Source: Alphaproteobacteria bacterium
Lineage (GTDB): Bacteria > Pseudomonadota > Alphaproteobacteria > Caulobacterales > Parvularculaceae
Assembly (NCBI GenBank): GCA_013151255.1
Contig: JAADIQ010000018.1
Coordinates: forward strand, 1-62,290
DNA: 62,290 nucleotides
Direction of reading: 5' to 3'
Below the pieces are notes generated by a model. The model searched no databases and was not told the origin of the DNA. It worked only from the letters and a program-made list of their open reading frames with translations. Position 1 is the stretch's first letter; every line of letters begins with the position of its first letter. A program made the position numbers and the translations under genes. This document shows, in pieces, positions 21,265-30,384 of this stretch.

Positions 21265-21687
21265 CTAGTCGCTGGCGACTTCGTCAAGCGTTCTTTGAAA
21301 CTTGCCGGCGTGAGATTTTTCCGCCTTGGCGAGGGTTTCAAACCATGAGGCGATTTCGTCAAAGCCTTCTTCGCGCGCGGTGCGCGCCATGCCCGGATAC
21401 ATATCGGTATATTCGTGGGTCTCGCCGATAATCGCCGACTTCAAATTGGCGACGGTATCGCCGATCGGCTCGCCGGTGGCCGGATCGCCAACCTCTTCAA
21501 GAAATTCCAGATGGCCGTGCGCATGGCCGGTCTCGCCTTCGGCAGTGGAGCGAAATACCGCAGCGACATCGTTAAAGCCTTCAATGTCGGCTTTTTGCGC
21601 GAAGTAAAGATAGCGGCGATTGGCCTGGCTCTCGCCAGCAAAGGCGGCGGCCAGGTTGTCTTGTGTTTTCGAACCCTTCAATGACAT
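21265..21687 (-). CDS. rubrerythrin (diiron domain only)
   Basis: 140 residues, the erythrin four-helix bundle. [23 protein letters not shown] and [17 protein letters not shown] carry the first set of diiron ligands, and [22 protein letters not shown] and [11 protein letters not shown] the second. The C-terminal rubredoxin domain is absent. It is a probable peroxide reductase, needing an outside electron donor; the neighbouring Fe-S protein is an obvious candidate. A family A repeat lies between the two genes. Confidence 0.9.
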   Translation of the reverse strand: MSLKGSKTQDNLAAAFAGESQANRRYLYFAQKADIEGFNDVAAVFRSTAEGETGHAHGHLEFLEEVGDPATGEPIGDTVANLKSAIIGETHEYTDMYPGMARTAREEGFDEIASWFETLAKAEKSHAGKFQRTLDEVASD

Positions 21688-21875
21688 CAGATATCTCCTG
21701 CTGTTTTAAAATCACATTGTCCGGTGGTCGCGGACGTAAACTCGGTGCGCGCCCACTATGTCGCCGATGACGCGTAAATCCAAATTCAAAATACCGTTTG
21801 GCGTCATCTAGATTTCGAATGGCGGGCGGTGAGCGCCAGTCACTCGAAGCCTCACCGCCACATTGAGAGGTTATT

Positions 21876-21896
21876 ACCTCCCCTCAAGGGGGAGGT
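21876..21896. repeat. solo unit of family C repeat
   Basis: ACCTCCCCTCAAGGGGGAGG, then T: the same unit as the ends of the element at 18905-19049, present once between the rubrerythrin and hydrolase genes. Confidence 0.65.
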
Positions 21897-21921
21897 GAGA
21901 TTGCGCCGGACAAAATCTTCA

Positions 21922-22680
21922 CTAACCCTCAGCGCGCGCAATCACCCGTTCAATCGCGCGGTGCAGCCGTCTTGGATATTGCAGCTCCAGATAGTGCGTG
22001 CCGCCGGTGATGATATCGAGATTGGCGTCCGGTCCGAGCGCTTCCATCAGCCTGTATGCATTGGACCTCGGCACCAGCGCATCGAAGTCGCCATGCAGCA
22101 CCTCAACCGGCTTGTCGAGACCGCCGATGGCTTGCAGCAGCGGTCCGATTTGCGCCCGCCGTCCGGCGACTTCGGCGCGGACTTTCTGCCAGCGATTGGG
22201 GAGGTAAGGCTCCAGCTTCGCCTCCCCGCCGAGTTGTTCTAGCCGCAGCGCATAATCATGGGGCTCGTCAATCAGCGCGGCGACAGTGACGACGCCTTTT
22301 ACCGCACCCGGAAAATCAAGCGCGGCTTTCAGCGCCAGCTCGCCGCCATAGGAAACCCCGAGCGTAATGATTTTTTTTTCCGCAAAAGCGCCGCCCCCTT
22401 CCACAGAACTTGGCAGGAACGGTTTGATCGCCGCTACCTGCTCGGAAAAATCGGTGAACACCGCGTCATGGCCCTTGCCAAAGCCCGGCCGGGTGATGAC
22501 CACAACCTCAAGCCCGCGCGGCGCGGTGCGTAAAAACCGCGTGTAAAGCAACTTGTTGCAGGGCGTGCCCGGAAACACCACCACCCGCCAGTCGCCAGGG
22601 TCCGGCGCCAGATAGGCGTCAAGCTCAAGCGGATTGCTAAGCGGCGCGGTATAGGTGATTTCTTGGTAGGCGCGGGTCAT
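21922..22680 (-). CDS. alpha/beta hydrolase
   Basis: 252 residues with an alpha/beta-hydrolase fold. VVVFPGTP sits at the oxyanion region, GVSYGGELAL is the nucleophile elbow (Ser in G-x-S-x-G), LHGDFDALVPRSNA holds the acid, and GGTHYLELQYP holds the histidine. No signal peptide is seen. Its start codon overlaps the ridA stop by one base (TGATG), so it is translated from the gat operon. The substrate is unknown. Confidence 0.85.
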   Translation of the reverse strand: MTRAYQEITYTAPLSNPLELDAYLAPDPGDWRVVVFPGTPCNKLLYTRFLRTAPRGLEVVVITRPGFGKGHDAVFTDFSEQVAAIKPFLPSSVEGGGAFAEKKIITLGVSYGGELALKAALDFPGAVKGVVTVAALIDEPHDYALRLEQLGGEAKLEPYLPNRWQKVRAEVAGRRAQIGPLLQAIGGLDKPVEVLHGDFDALVPRSNAYRLMEALGPDANLDIITGGTHYLELQYPRRLHRAIERVIARAEG

Positions 22681-23075
22681 CAGCGCTCGCTTGACATGAC
22701 GGCGTCTGCCTCAACTTCGACAAGCCACTCTTTGTTGATGAACCCTTTCACTTCAACAAAAGTGCACGCCGGCATGATGTCGCTAAAGAATTCTCCATGA
22801 ACCTCGGCCGCCTCTTTCCATCGCGCCGCATCCGTCAACATAATACGTGTGCGTATAACGTCGCTCAAGGATGCGCCCAGTTGCGCCAGAGACTGTTCCA
22901 CAATTTTAAAACAGGCGCGTGTTTGCCCGGCCATGTCGCCGGGACAAAGCGACTGGCCGTCATCACCGATTGGCGCCGTGCCGGACACACAGACGAAATC
23001 GCCGATGCGAACCGCTCGAGAAAACCCGATGACCGGTTCAAGCGGGCTGTTTGACGATACGCGGCGTCTTGTCAT
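22680..23075 (-). CDS. RidA family protein
   Basis: 131 residues from the ATG at 23075, which overlaps the gatA stop (TGATG). A GTG 12 bases upstream is the alternative. Typical RidA/YjgF features are FSRAVRIGDFVCVSGTAPIG, GQTRACFKIVEQSLAQLGASLSDV split over the trimer interface, and RTRIMLTD with the arginine that binds the imine carboxylate. Family members hydrolyse reactive enamines/imines from PLP enzymes. The EVKGFINKEWLVEVEADA ending is that of a RidA subfamily with a C-terminal glutamate. Confidence 0.88.
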   Translation of the reverse strand: MTRRRVSSNSPLEPVIGFSRAVRIGDFVCVSGTAPIGDDGQSLCPGDMAGQTRACFKIVEQSLAQLGASLSDVIRTRIMLTDAARWKEAAEVHGEFFSDIMPACTFVEVKGFINKEWLVEVEADAVMSSER

Positions 23076-24545
23076 CACCCCCACCACTCATCCGGCCGCG
23101 CGCTAAACCCCGCCGCTTGCTCCAGCGCGTGCATGCCTTTGAACAGGGTTTCTTCATCGAAGGGCCGCGCCAGGAGCTGCAGCCCGAGCGGCAGGCCCTG
23201 GGCGTCGAGCCCTGCGGGGACGGAGGCGCCGGGGAGGCCGGCGAGGTTTGCCGTGACGGTGAAAATGTCATTTAAATACATCTGCACCGGGTCGCCGGTT
23301 TTCTCGCCCAGGCCGAACGCCGCCGATGGCGTTGATGGCGTGAGGATCAAGTCTACTTTTTTGTAGGCCTCGGTAAATTCATCGAAAATCTTCTTACGGA
23401 CTTTCTGGGCGCGCAAATAATAAGCGTCATAATAGCCCGCCGACAGAACGTAAGTCCCGATCAACACCCGCCGCTTGACCTCGTCGCCAAAGCCTTCGGC
23501 TCTGGTGGTCTCGTACATCGACAAGATGTCGTCATAGTCCTTGGCGCGATGGCCGAATTTGACGCCGTCATAACGCGCCAGGTTTGATGACGCCTCCGCC
23601 GGGGCGACGATATAATAAACCGGCAGCGCATATTTGGTCAGCGGCAGGGAGATATCGACAATCTCGCATCCCGCATCTTTCATCCAGGCGACGCCGTCGG
23701 CCCACAGTTTTTCAATCTCATCCGGCATGCCGTCGAGGCGGTATTCTTTCGGCACGCCGATTTTGAGGCCCTTAACCGACTGGCCGAGGACGGCCTCATA
23801 ATCCGGGACCGGACAATCAATCGAGGTTGAATCTTTCGCATCATGCCCGGCCATGGAGCGCAGCATAATCGCCGCATCGCGGACATCGCGGGTCAGCGGT
23901 CCGGCCTGGTCGAGCGAGGAGGCGAAGGCGACAATCCCCCAGCGCGAGCAGCGCCCATAGGTGGGCTTGACCCCGACCGTGCCGGTGAGCGAGGCCGGCT
24001 GGCGGATGGACGGTGGCGGTGGCGCCGGCGCACAGCCGGGCCGCAACCGAAGCGGCCGAGCCGCCCGATGACCCGCCCGGCGTCAACGGCGCATCATCTC
24101 CAGCGCGCCGCCACGGGCTGACCACCGGGCCATAGAAACTCGTCTCGTTTGACGAGCCCATGGCGAACTCGTCCATATTCAACTTGCCGAGCATTACCGC
24201 GCCGTCGCGCCAGAGGTTCGACGTCACGGTCGATTCGTAGCGCGGTTTAAACCCGTCCAGAATATGCGAGCCCGCAGTCGTTAAGACGCCTTCGGTGCAA
24301 TAAAGGTCTTTGATACCGAGCGGCACGCCTTCAAGAGCGCCGCCCTCGCCGCAGCTGAGCCTGTCGTCCGATGCTTTGGCCATGGCGCGGGCTTTGTCGG
24401 CCGTCACGGTGATGACGGCGTTCAAATTTTTTGCCGCGTCGATGCGCGCGAGATAAGCGTCGGTGGTCTCCACCGCCGAGACTTTTTTGTCTTTCAATGC
24501 GTCGCGCAGTTTTGCGAGGGAGAGGTCGGTGATGTCGGTCATCAC
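23075..24545 (-). pseudogene. gatA: Asp/Glu-tRNA amidotransferase subunit A, frame broken by an 11-base deletion
   Basis: The first part (24545 to about 24011) reads [30 protein letters not shown] (catalytic Lys) and [13 protein letters not shown] (cis-Ser), then loses sense after CAGATAT. The rest (from 24010 to 23075) continues in another frame from [19 protein letters not shown] to the normal C-terminus. Family proteins read TATDTGGSIRQPAS here; the DNA reads ACCG directly followed by TCCATCCGCCAG. So 11 bases coding for part of D-T-G-G are missing, next to the nucleophile serine. With them restored the protein would be 493 residues, the normal length. gatC and gatB are intact. It could be a real mutation or a sequence/assembly error. 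Confidence 0.88.
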
Positions 24546-24841
24546 TCCACCACCTTCGGCACCACAAAGAAATGGTCCTGCGTCTTTGGCGCATTGGCGA
24601 CGATGTTGTCGGGCTGGCCGCCGCCGGTGGGGCCTTCCTGCAGCGCATCGGCGCGCAGGGCGAGGCTGACATCGACGGTGGAGGCCATTGCCTCGACGCC
24701 TTCAACATCGACCTCGTTCAATTGCTCAATCCAGCCGAGAATACCGGAAATTTCCTCGGCCAGCGGCTCAAGGCGCTCTTCCGGTTCGGCGATGCGGGCA
24801 AGGCGCGCCACTTTGCGCACGGTCTCTTTATCGACAGCCAT
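24542..24841 (-). CDS. gatC: Asp/Glu-tRNA amidotransferase subunit C
   Basis: 99 residues: [20 protein letters not shown], then [20 protein letters not shown], then RADALQEGP and the final FFVVPKVVE. All are standard GatC landmarks. GatC is the small linker that holds GatA to GatB. It overlaps the gatA start by 4 bases (ATGA), giving translational coupling. Confidence 0.95.
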   Translation of the reverse strand: MAVDKETVRKVARLARIAEPEERLEPLAEEISGILGWIEQLNEVDVEGVEAMASTVDVSLALRADALQEGPTGGGQPDNIVANAPKTQDHFFVVPKVVE

Positions 24842-24895
24842 GGGGTTCCATCCGTTGTCTCGTCAGTGTTGGCCTATCAACGGGCGCCGAAAGGT

Positions 24896-26257
24896 TCAAG
24901 AGGGAGCGCCCGCAGCATCGAGCAGCCGGGCCACTTCGCGCGTCGGATTGGCCAGCGGGGTGCGGACAAAATAGCGTAGCGCCGCGACAAAGTCCCGCTC
25001 GCCGCCGCGTTTAGCGACATAGTCGTAGAAATCGCCTTGCGTATAACCGCCGCTTTTCGCCTCGGCGATAAACCCCTTCCAGAAGTCCGAGACGGTCCCG
25101 CCATCGGCCCAGGATACTGCGACGGCGATGACATGGCCGCAGGCGTATAGCGCCCGGAAGCGCCCGCGCGCCTCTGCTGTGGCCAGCGGTCCGTGGCGCA
25201 GCTCAGCCGCGCACTCTTCCCGCGCACGGTCAAAATCGGCGGTATAATCCGCCGCGTCCCACAGACCGAGGGCGAGCAAGGCTTCCGCGGCGATAGCATC
25301 AGCGGCGCCTTCATGGATCCACCCGGCGACTGCGTCAGAGCCCGGCCGCGCCGCCGCCTGCCACAGATGCACCGCCTCATGGATGGTCGAGCGGCGAAAA
25401 ATGCCCAGCGCCTTGGGCGAGCGCTCGCGCCAGGCGCCGCCCTCCAGCGTGATTTGAAATTGCGCCGGCAACGCATCGCCGGAATAGCTGAGGCGCCCCT
25501 CCTCTCGTCCCAGCGGCGCCGCCAGAAAGAGGTTCGGCTTGACCGCCAGCGAAAACCCCAGCGCGCCGGCGAGATGGGCAAAGACGCGCGGCGTCAGCGC
25601 ATAGAACTCGTCGCTAATCCATTGCGGTGCGGCGCCATCCATCACCGCCATCACCTCGTGGGTCTCAACCGGTTGCAGCGGGCCCATATAAACAAACGCC
25701 GGATGCGCCATCGGGCTGCGCCAATCCACCAGGCGATCAGCGCGGGCGCCAAACGCCACCGCCTTGGCGCCCGGCCCGGGGATAAAGCTAAACGTCGTAT
25801 TCACCCGTCCGCCGCGCGCCGTCAGCGGCCAGAAGTGGCCGGTATAAACCATCACCCCGCCCGCGCCATAGGCCGCAATCGGCTGGTAGTTTTTCTGTAT
25901 ACGGACAAGGTCGGGCGATGCGATGAGCACGACACGGTCGAATTTCGCCCCGTCGTTGCGGGTAATGCGGTCGCCATCATCGAGCCGGGCAAGCTGAAAG
26001 CCCGGCGTTTCAATTGCCCAGCGACGCGCACGATGACCGGCGGCAAGCGCCCCAAAGAGAAGCGCCTTGCGGGGGTTTTTCAAATCATACGTAATCCGCA
26101 AAGCCCCGTCGCCCTGCTGCTCAAGCATCACGCGAATATCCGCCGGTCGGGTGTGGTTCGACGCTTGCGTCAGCGTCATTGACGCCAGCGCTAATGCGGC
26201 AAGCGCCAAGATGGCTAGCCGCACGGCATGGCGCAGAAGCCAATAATTCAACATCAC
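24896..26257 (-). CDS. exported gluzincin-type metallopeptidase (M1/M61-like)
   Basis: 453 residues with an N-terminal membrane/signal segment (about 8-32). HEAVH at 293-297 followed by Glu316 in WIHEGAADAI gives the HExxH-(18)-E zinc site of gluzincins, 19 residues after the second histidine as in the M1 and M61 clans. The N-terminal half looks like a beta-sandwich (DIRVMLEQQGDGALRITYDL). It is shorter than classic M1 aminopeptidases and lacks the GxMEN exopeptidase motif, so substrate preference is open. The gene ends 54 bases before gatC on the same strand and has a family A repeat directly upstream. Confidence 0.75.
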   Translation of the reverse strand: MMLNYWLLRHAVRLAILALAALALASMTLTQASNHTRPADIRVMLEQQGDGALRITYDLKNPRKALLFGALAAGHRARRWAIETPGFQLARLDDGDRITRNDGAKFDRVVLIASPDLVRIQKNYQPIAAYGAGGVMVYTGHFWPLTARGGRVNTTFSFIPGPGAKAVAFGARADRLVDWRSPMAHPAFVYMGPLQPVETHEVMAVMDGAAPQWISDEFYALTPRVFAHLAGALGFSLAVKPNLFLAAPLGREEGRLSYSGDALPAQFQITLEGGAWRERSPKALGIFRRSTIHEAVHLWQAAARPGSDAVAGWIHEGAADAIAAEALLALGLWDAADYTADFDRAREECAAELRHGPLATAEARGRFRALYACGHVIAVAVSWADGGTVSDFWKGFIAEAKSGGYTQGDFYDYVAKRGGERDFVAALRYFVRTPLANPTREVARLLDAAGAPS

Positions 26258-26262
26258 TCTAC

Positions 26263-26348
26263 CCGCTCATCCCGGCGAAAGCCGGGATCCAGATACTCCC
26301 ATTGGTGCTTTACCTCACCTGGATCCCGGCTTTCGCCGGGATGAGCGG
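26263..26348. repeat. REP-like inverted-repeat pair (family A), copy 2
   Basis: The 30-base ends (CCGCTCATCCCGGCGAAAGC... and its exact reverse complement) are perfect, around a 26-base centre. It lies in the divergent space between the metallopeptidase gene and ruvX. Confidence 0.9.
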
Positions 26349-26454
26349 AGGTTGAATTACACATATATTTAGCACCCTCAATCCGCATTCCATTTCTACT
26401 ATATACACCAGCCACGGATAGGCCGCCCTTGACGATCCATGCTATCATAAAGCC

Positions 26455-26922
26455 ATGGCGGAGACATTTGAACAACTGGCGGCGGCTTTCGGGCTCACGG
26501 GCGCGCTTTTGGGGCTCGATCTTGGCGAGAAAACCATTGGCGTTGCGGTGTGCGATCCTGCGCGCATGGTGGCGACGCCGGTGGAAACCATCCGCCGCAA
26601 GAAATTCACGCCCGATGCGGAGCGGCTCGCGAGCCTCGCCGGCGAGCGCAATGTTGTCGGCCTCATTCTTGGCCTGCCGCTCAATATGGACGGCACTGAG
26701 GGCCCGCGGGTCCAGTCGGTGCGGTCCTTCGCCCGCAATCTTGCGCGCACTCTGCCGCTGCCGGTCGCCTTCTGGGATGAGCGGATGTCAACTATGGCGA
26801 TGCAGCGTGATTTGATTGCTTTGGACACCAGCCGCGCCAAACGTGCGGAAAAGATCGACGCCATGGCGGCGACGTTTATACTGCAAGGCGCGATCGACAG
26901 AATCAGGGGACTGAACCAATGA
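26455..26922 (+). CDS. ruvX: Holliday junction resolvase-like protein RuvX/YqgF
   Basis: 155 residues of the RNase H-like YqgF fold: LLGLDLGEKTIGVAVCD (first acidic residue), VVGLILGLPLNMDGTEGP, FWDERMSTMAMQRDLIA, and the final acidic KIDAMAATFILQGAID. In bacteria it takes part in 16S rRNA 5' maturation and in vitro resolves junctions. It is divergent from the gat genes, an arrangement common in relatives. The stop overlaps the next gene by 4 bases (ATGA). Confidence 0.93.
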   Translation: MAETFEQLAAAFGLTGALLGLDLGEKTIGVAVCDPARMVATPVETIRRKKFTPDAERLASLAGERNVVGLILGLPLNMDGTEGPRVQSVRSFARNLARTLPLPVAFWDERMSTMAMQRDLIALDTSRAKRAEKIDAMAATFILQGAIDRIRGLNQ

Positions 26923-27278
26923 AACCGCAAACCTTACGCCATCTGATTATTGCGCTCTTGACCACCACCGGCATCTTTCACCTCGCCGTCGCGCTGCTCG
27001 GCGTCGCCCCGGGACTGGCATGGCCGCTGACCGGCTTCGGCGTAGCCTTTATCGCGCTCAGCTTTTACGTCCGCAAAGACATAAATGACGGCTCCAAAAG
27101 CCATAGCCGCAACGCCATTCTTGCAACGCTAGTCGTCACGCTCGCAGGCCTCGGCCTCGGCGGGGCAAACTACCTTTCCAATGGCGGGCCGTTAGCACTG
27201 CCGATTATGTTCGTGATCGATGTCGCGATCATCACCGCCGGGGTGATGTGGCTGATGAAGATGCGGGCGAAGACCTGA
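26919..27278 (+). CDS. small four-helix membrane protein
   Basis: 119 residues with about four hydrophobic segments (9-28, 34-50, 67-84, 94-112), short basic loops, and no conserved catalytic residue that I recognise. It is translationally coupled to ruvX by an ATGA overlap. The function is unknown; it could be an inner-membrane accessory. Confidence 0.65.
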   Translation: MKPQTLRHLIIALLTTTGIFHLAVALLGVAPGLAWPLTGFGVAFIALSFYVRKDINDGSKSHSRNAILATLVVTLAGLGLGGANYLSNGGPLALPIMFVIDVAIITAGVMWLMKMRAKT

Positions 27279-27364
27279 GGGCGCTCGGCAGCGCCTGCAC
27301 ACGACCAACCATTTGACGTTAATTATGGAAGCCGAAAAATCAGAATCTGCTGAACCACCGCATC

Positions 27365-27485
27365 GCCCCCTCCGTCCGCTTCGCGGACACCTCCCCCGCA
27401 AGCGGAGGAGGAAATAGGCCGTGCTTTCGGCGAGGATATTCTTCCCCCGCTTGCGGGGGAAGTGGCCCGAAGGGCCGATGGGGGC
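27365..27485. repeat. composite inverted-repeat element (family B), copy 1
   Basis: GCCCCCTCCG at the left faces CGATGGGGGC at the right. Inside are the hairpins GTCCGCTTCGCGGAC and CTCCCCCGCAAGCGGAGGAG on one side, and CTTCCCCCGCTTGCGGGGGAAG and GGCCCGAAGGGCC on the other, around a centre of about 28 bases. It has the same plan as 43216-43342. It lies 75 bases before the chosen pyrB start, so it is in its leader. Confidence 0.75.
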
Positions 27486-27560
27486 AACAACGCCCGTTCC
27501 ATGCATTCCATCGCCCGCCTATTGCCTAATATGGTCTTCGCTATTAATGCTCCCGCTTTA

Positions 27561-28517
27561 ATGACACATTGCAAACGCCCTTCACCGCCTGCCGGCGGCG
27601 TCACTGTGCGCCGCCTGATCAGCATTGATGATTTGAGCGATGCTGAGATCGCTTATATTCTCAACCTTGCTGAGCATTATGCGGGGTACCTCAAACGCTC
27701 CGAGCCGGCGCCGCACTGTCTCGCTGGGCGCACCCAGATCAATCTTTTCTTTGAAGATTCCACCCGCACCAATCTGTCTTTCGATCTGGCCGGCCGCAAG
27801 CTTGGCGCCGATGTCGTCAATGTGCCGGTGTCGGCCTCCTCGGTCCACAAAGGCGAGAGCCTGATTGACACCGCCCAGACGCTGGCGGCGATGGGCGCGG
27901 ATGTGATGATTGTGCGCGCCAGGCAAGAGGGCCTGCATCAGCGTCTCGATCAGTTGCTCGATTGCGTCGTCATTAATGGCGGCGCCGGCGCGCTTGAACA
28001 TCCAACCCAGGCGCTGTTGGACGCGGCGACAATCCGCTCGAAATTCAGCGAGATCGATGGCCTCACTATCGCCATCTGCGGCGATGTAAAACACTCGCGC
28101 GTTGCCGGCTCTGATGCGCGGCTGTTCACCCGGCTAGGCGCGACCGTCCGCTTTGTCGGACCGGCGGGGCTGATGCCTGACGACAATCAGTTTACGGATA
28201 TTGAACGCTGCGCAAACCTCAATGACGGCCTCAAAGGCGCCGATATCGTGATGGGATTGCGCATGCAGTTCGAGCGGATGCAATCCGGCGGCAAAGAGGC
28301 GGCGCAAGGCTATTTCGAAACATTCGGCCTCACCCACGAAACCATAAAGCTTGCCAGCCCCGACGCCTTCGTCATGCATCCGGGGCCGATGAACCGCGGC
28401 GTTGAAATCGACGGGACGCTAGCCGACGACCCGGCGCGCTCGCTCATTTTGCAACAGGTATTTTACGGCGTTGCGACACGCATGGCTGTGTTGGATGCGT
28501 TGCTCTGCTCGGCTTGA
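27561..28517 (+). CDS. pyrB: aspartate carbamoyltransferase catalytic subunit
   Basis: 318 residues from the ATG at 27561; in-frame upstream Met codons run into the repeat element and lack family similarity. It shows LISIDDLSDAEIAYIL, the carbamoyl-phosphate motif FFEDSTRTNLSFDLAGR, HPTQALLDAATI, and the C-terminal MHPGPMNRGVEIDG. It catalyses the first committed step of pyrimidine synthesis. No strong ribosome site precedes any of the possible starts, so the start is the least sure part. In relatives pyrC follows directly; here it does not. Confidence 0.92.
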   Translation: MTHCKRPSPPAGGVTVRRLISIDDLSDAEIAYILNLAEHYAGYLKRSEPAPHCLAGRTQINLFFEDSTRTNLSFDLAGRKLGADVVNVPVSASSVHKGESLIDTAQTLAAMGADVMIVRARQEGLHQRLDQLLDCVVINGGAGALEHPTQALLDAATIRSKFSEIDGLTIAICGDVKHSRVAGSDARLFTRLGATVRFVGPAGLMPDDNQFTDIERCANLNDGLKGADIVMGLRMQFERMQSGGKEAAQGYFETFGLTHETIKLASPDAFVMHPGPMNRGVEIDGTLADDPARSLILQQVFYGVATRMAVLDALLCSA

Positions 28518-28732
28518 TACCGAATTATACACGTTACCGATCAGTAATATGTCGCAGCACCCCGCGACGGCGACGGCGCCAACCCCGCATAGCGCTGCGC
28601 TCTTTCAAAGTTTTCCCCAGCCAAACTTATCACCACCGGCGCCTGTTCGGCGGCGCACAACCATTCGCATCGTGACGAACCGGATACGGATGGTTAGGGT
28701 TCGCGCCGTGGGCGAAAATAAGGGAGAGGACC

Positions 28733-30307
28733 ATGAAATTTTCTAAAATGTGGAAAGTTGCGCTGATTGTCGGTGCGGCGTTTTATGCGATGCCGGCCGT
28801 CAATGCGCAAACCCGCGCGGGCGCCAAAAACGAAGAACCCAAACGCGCGACCGTTAAACGCAAGGCGCCGATGACTGCGGTTCGCGCGACCAAAACGAAC
28901 GATAAGGCCGTCGCCGCGCGATCCAGCCAGACCCGTGCTGTGCTGGCCAAAGATGTCCGTGGGGTGACGGTTGATGCGGACGCCGTCGCGCGTCACCAAA
29001 TCAATCCCGCGCATATTGCCAACGCTGTTTCCGACGAAGGCTTTGATGAAAACGAAGCGGCCGCACCGGTGCGCGCGTTGATTACGAAATCGCGGCGCAC
29101 CATGCGCGGCTCCTCCGCTGCGGCGGTGCGCGCCGACATCGCCAAGATGACGCCAAAGGCAAAGGCCGCCATTGCCAGACCCAAGGGCCTTGCGCGCGCC
29201 GTTCCGACCGGCCCGATCACGCCCGGCCCAGGCGGCATCACCACACCGCCAAAACCAAGGCTTGACGTCAACGCGTTTGGCGAGGCGTTTCACGCCGCCG
29301 TTAAAGACAATGTCGCCGGCTACGCTTTGCGGATCGGCAAAAACGGACAGACCATCTACACGCTGCAATGGAACTGGGCGCAGACGCCCACCGACGCTTC
29401 ACTTGGCTGGAACCCCGGCCGTCGCATGCATATCGCAAGCGTCAGTAAACTGATTACGGCAATAGCGATGGTTGATCTTTTGCAGGCAAAAAATATTTCC
29501 TACGACGCCAAGATTATCAACTACCTGCCAACGCATTGGCAGAAAGGCCCGAACATTGACGACATTACGTTCCGTCAATTGCTGACCCACCGTTCCGGGT
29601 TTTCAACCGGCGGTTCCAGCTCGAACTACGTGTTTATGAAATCCCAGGTTGCGGCGGGCGTTTCGTCCAACGCCATTGGGAGCCCTGATTATGAGAACAT
29701 GAATTTCGGCCTGTGCCGCATTCTTCTCGCAGTGATTAATGGAAACATCAGTAAAAACGCAATGTTTCCCGCCCTCATCAATAACGTGATGTGGGACATC
29801 ATCACCACCCAGGCCTATCAGCAATATGTTGAAGACAAAGTGTTCGCGCCCGCGGGCGTTAGTGGGCCGGATCTCGACAAGCCCAACAACCCGGCGCGCG
29901 CCTATTCTTGGCCGGTCTCCGGCGGCGGGTGGGATTCCGGCAATCTCCGGTCGATGGCCGGCGGCGCCGCCTGGCATATGTCGATCAATGAATTGCTGGC
30001 GGTAATGCACACCTACCGCCGCACCAACAAAATCGTGCCGATGTCAAAATCCCAGGACGCGCTTGATGCAGGGTTTGGCGTTGACCGCATCACCACGACC
30101 AGCGCCGGCAAGCTTTACGGCAAAAATGGGCTGTGGCGCGACTGTAATCCGAACTCTTGCAGTCCGCGTACAGAGCAAAGCGATGTACTGTTCATGCCCG
30201 ATGGCATGGATATCGCGGTGTTCACCAATTCGCCAATCGGTCCGAATGCGGCGTCTTTGCGCAATCTCGTGCGCGATCTATATATCGCCAATATCGTTGA
30301 GCCTTGA
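28733..30307 (+). CDS. exported serine hydrolase, beta-lactamase/class C fold
   Basis: 524 residues with GGGAGAGG ahead of the ATG and a signal peptide ending near VNAQ (residue 25). Residues 26-175 are a basic, alanine-rich low-complexity stretch ending in a proline-glycine linker (TPGPGGITTPPKP). The catalytic domain has SVSK (S-x-x-K), LLTHRSGFS, YENMNFG (Y-x-N) and a possible third motif GKNGLW. Such proteins are penicillin-binding-protein-like esterases or D-amino peptidases of the periplasm. The long basic spacer is unusual and could bind a polyanion or cell wall. Confidence 0.8.
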   Translation: MKFSKMWKVALIVGAAFYAMPAVNAQTRAGAKNEEPKRATVKRKAPMTAVRATKTNDKAVAARSSQTRAVLAKDVRGVTVDADAVARHQINPAHIANAVSDEGFDENEAAAPVRALITKSRRTMRGSSAAAVRADIAKMTPKAKAAIARPKGLARAVPTGPITPGPGGITTPPKPRLDVNAFGEAFHAAVKDNVAGYALRIGKNGQTIYTLQWNWAQTPTDASLGWNPGRRMHIASVSKLITAIAMVDLLQAKNISYDAKIINYLPTHWQKGPNIDDITFRQLLTHRSGFSTGGSSSNYVFMKSQVAAGVSSNAIGSPDYENMNFGLCRILLAVINGNISKNAMFPALINNVMWDIITTQAYQQYVEDKVFAPAGVSGPDLDKPNNPARAYSWPVSGGGWDSGNLRSMAGGAAWHMSINELLAVMHTYRRTNKIVPMSKSQDALDAGFGVDRITTTSAGKLYGKNGLWRDCNPNSCSPRTEQSDVLFMPDGMDIAVFTNSPIGPNAASLRNLVRDLYIANIVEP

Positions 30308-30384
30308 GGCATGTTGGCGCGGCGGTCGTAATGGTCGTCGCGCCGACCCTAATCATGCGTTCGAAAATATTCTAAGCTTTTTGT

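Noticed and set aside
25193..26182. Plus-strand open frame of 329 codons antisense to the metallopeptidase
   Set aside because: Arginine/proline-rich shadow translation with no domain; the opposite strand has a signal peptide and a full zinc site.
26445..26930. Minus-strand frame covering ruvX
   Set aside because: Low-complexity serine/arginine composition; RuvX on plus is clear.
27365..27485. Repeated GC-rich hairpins as a possible CRISPR array
   Set aside because: Only mirrored pairs, no regular spacers, no cas genes.
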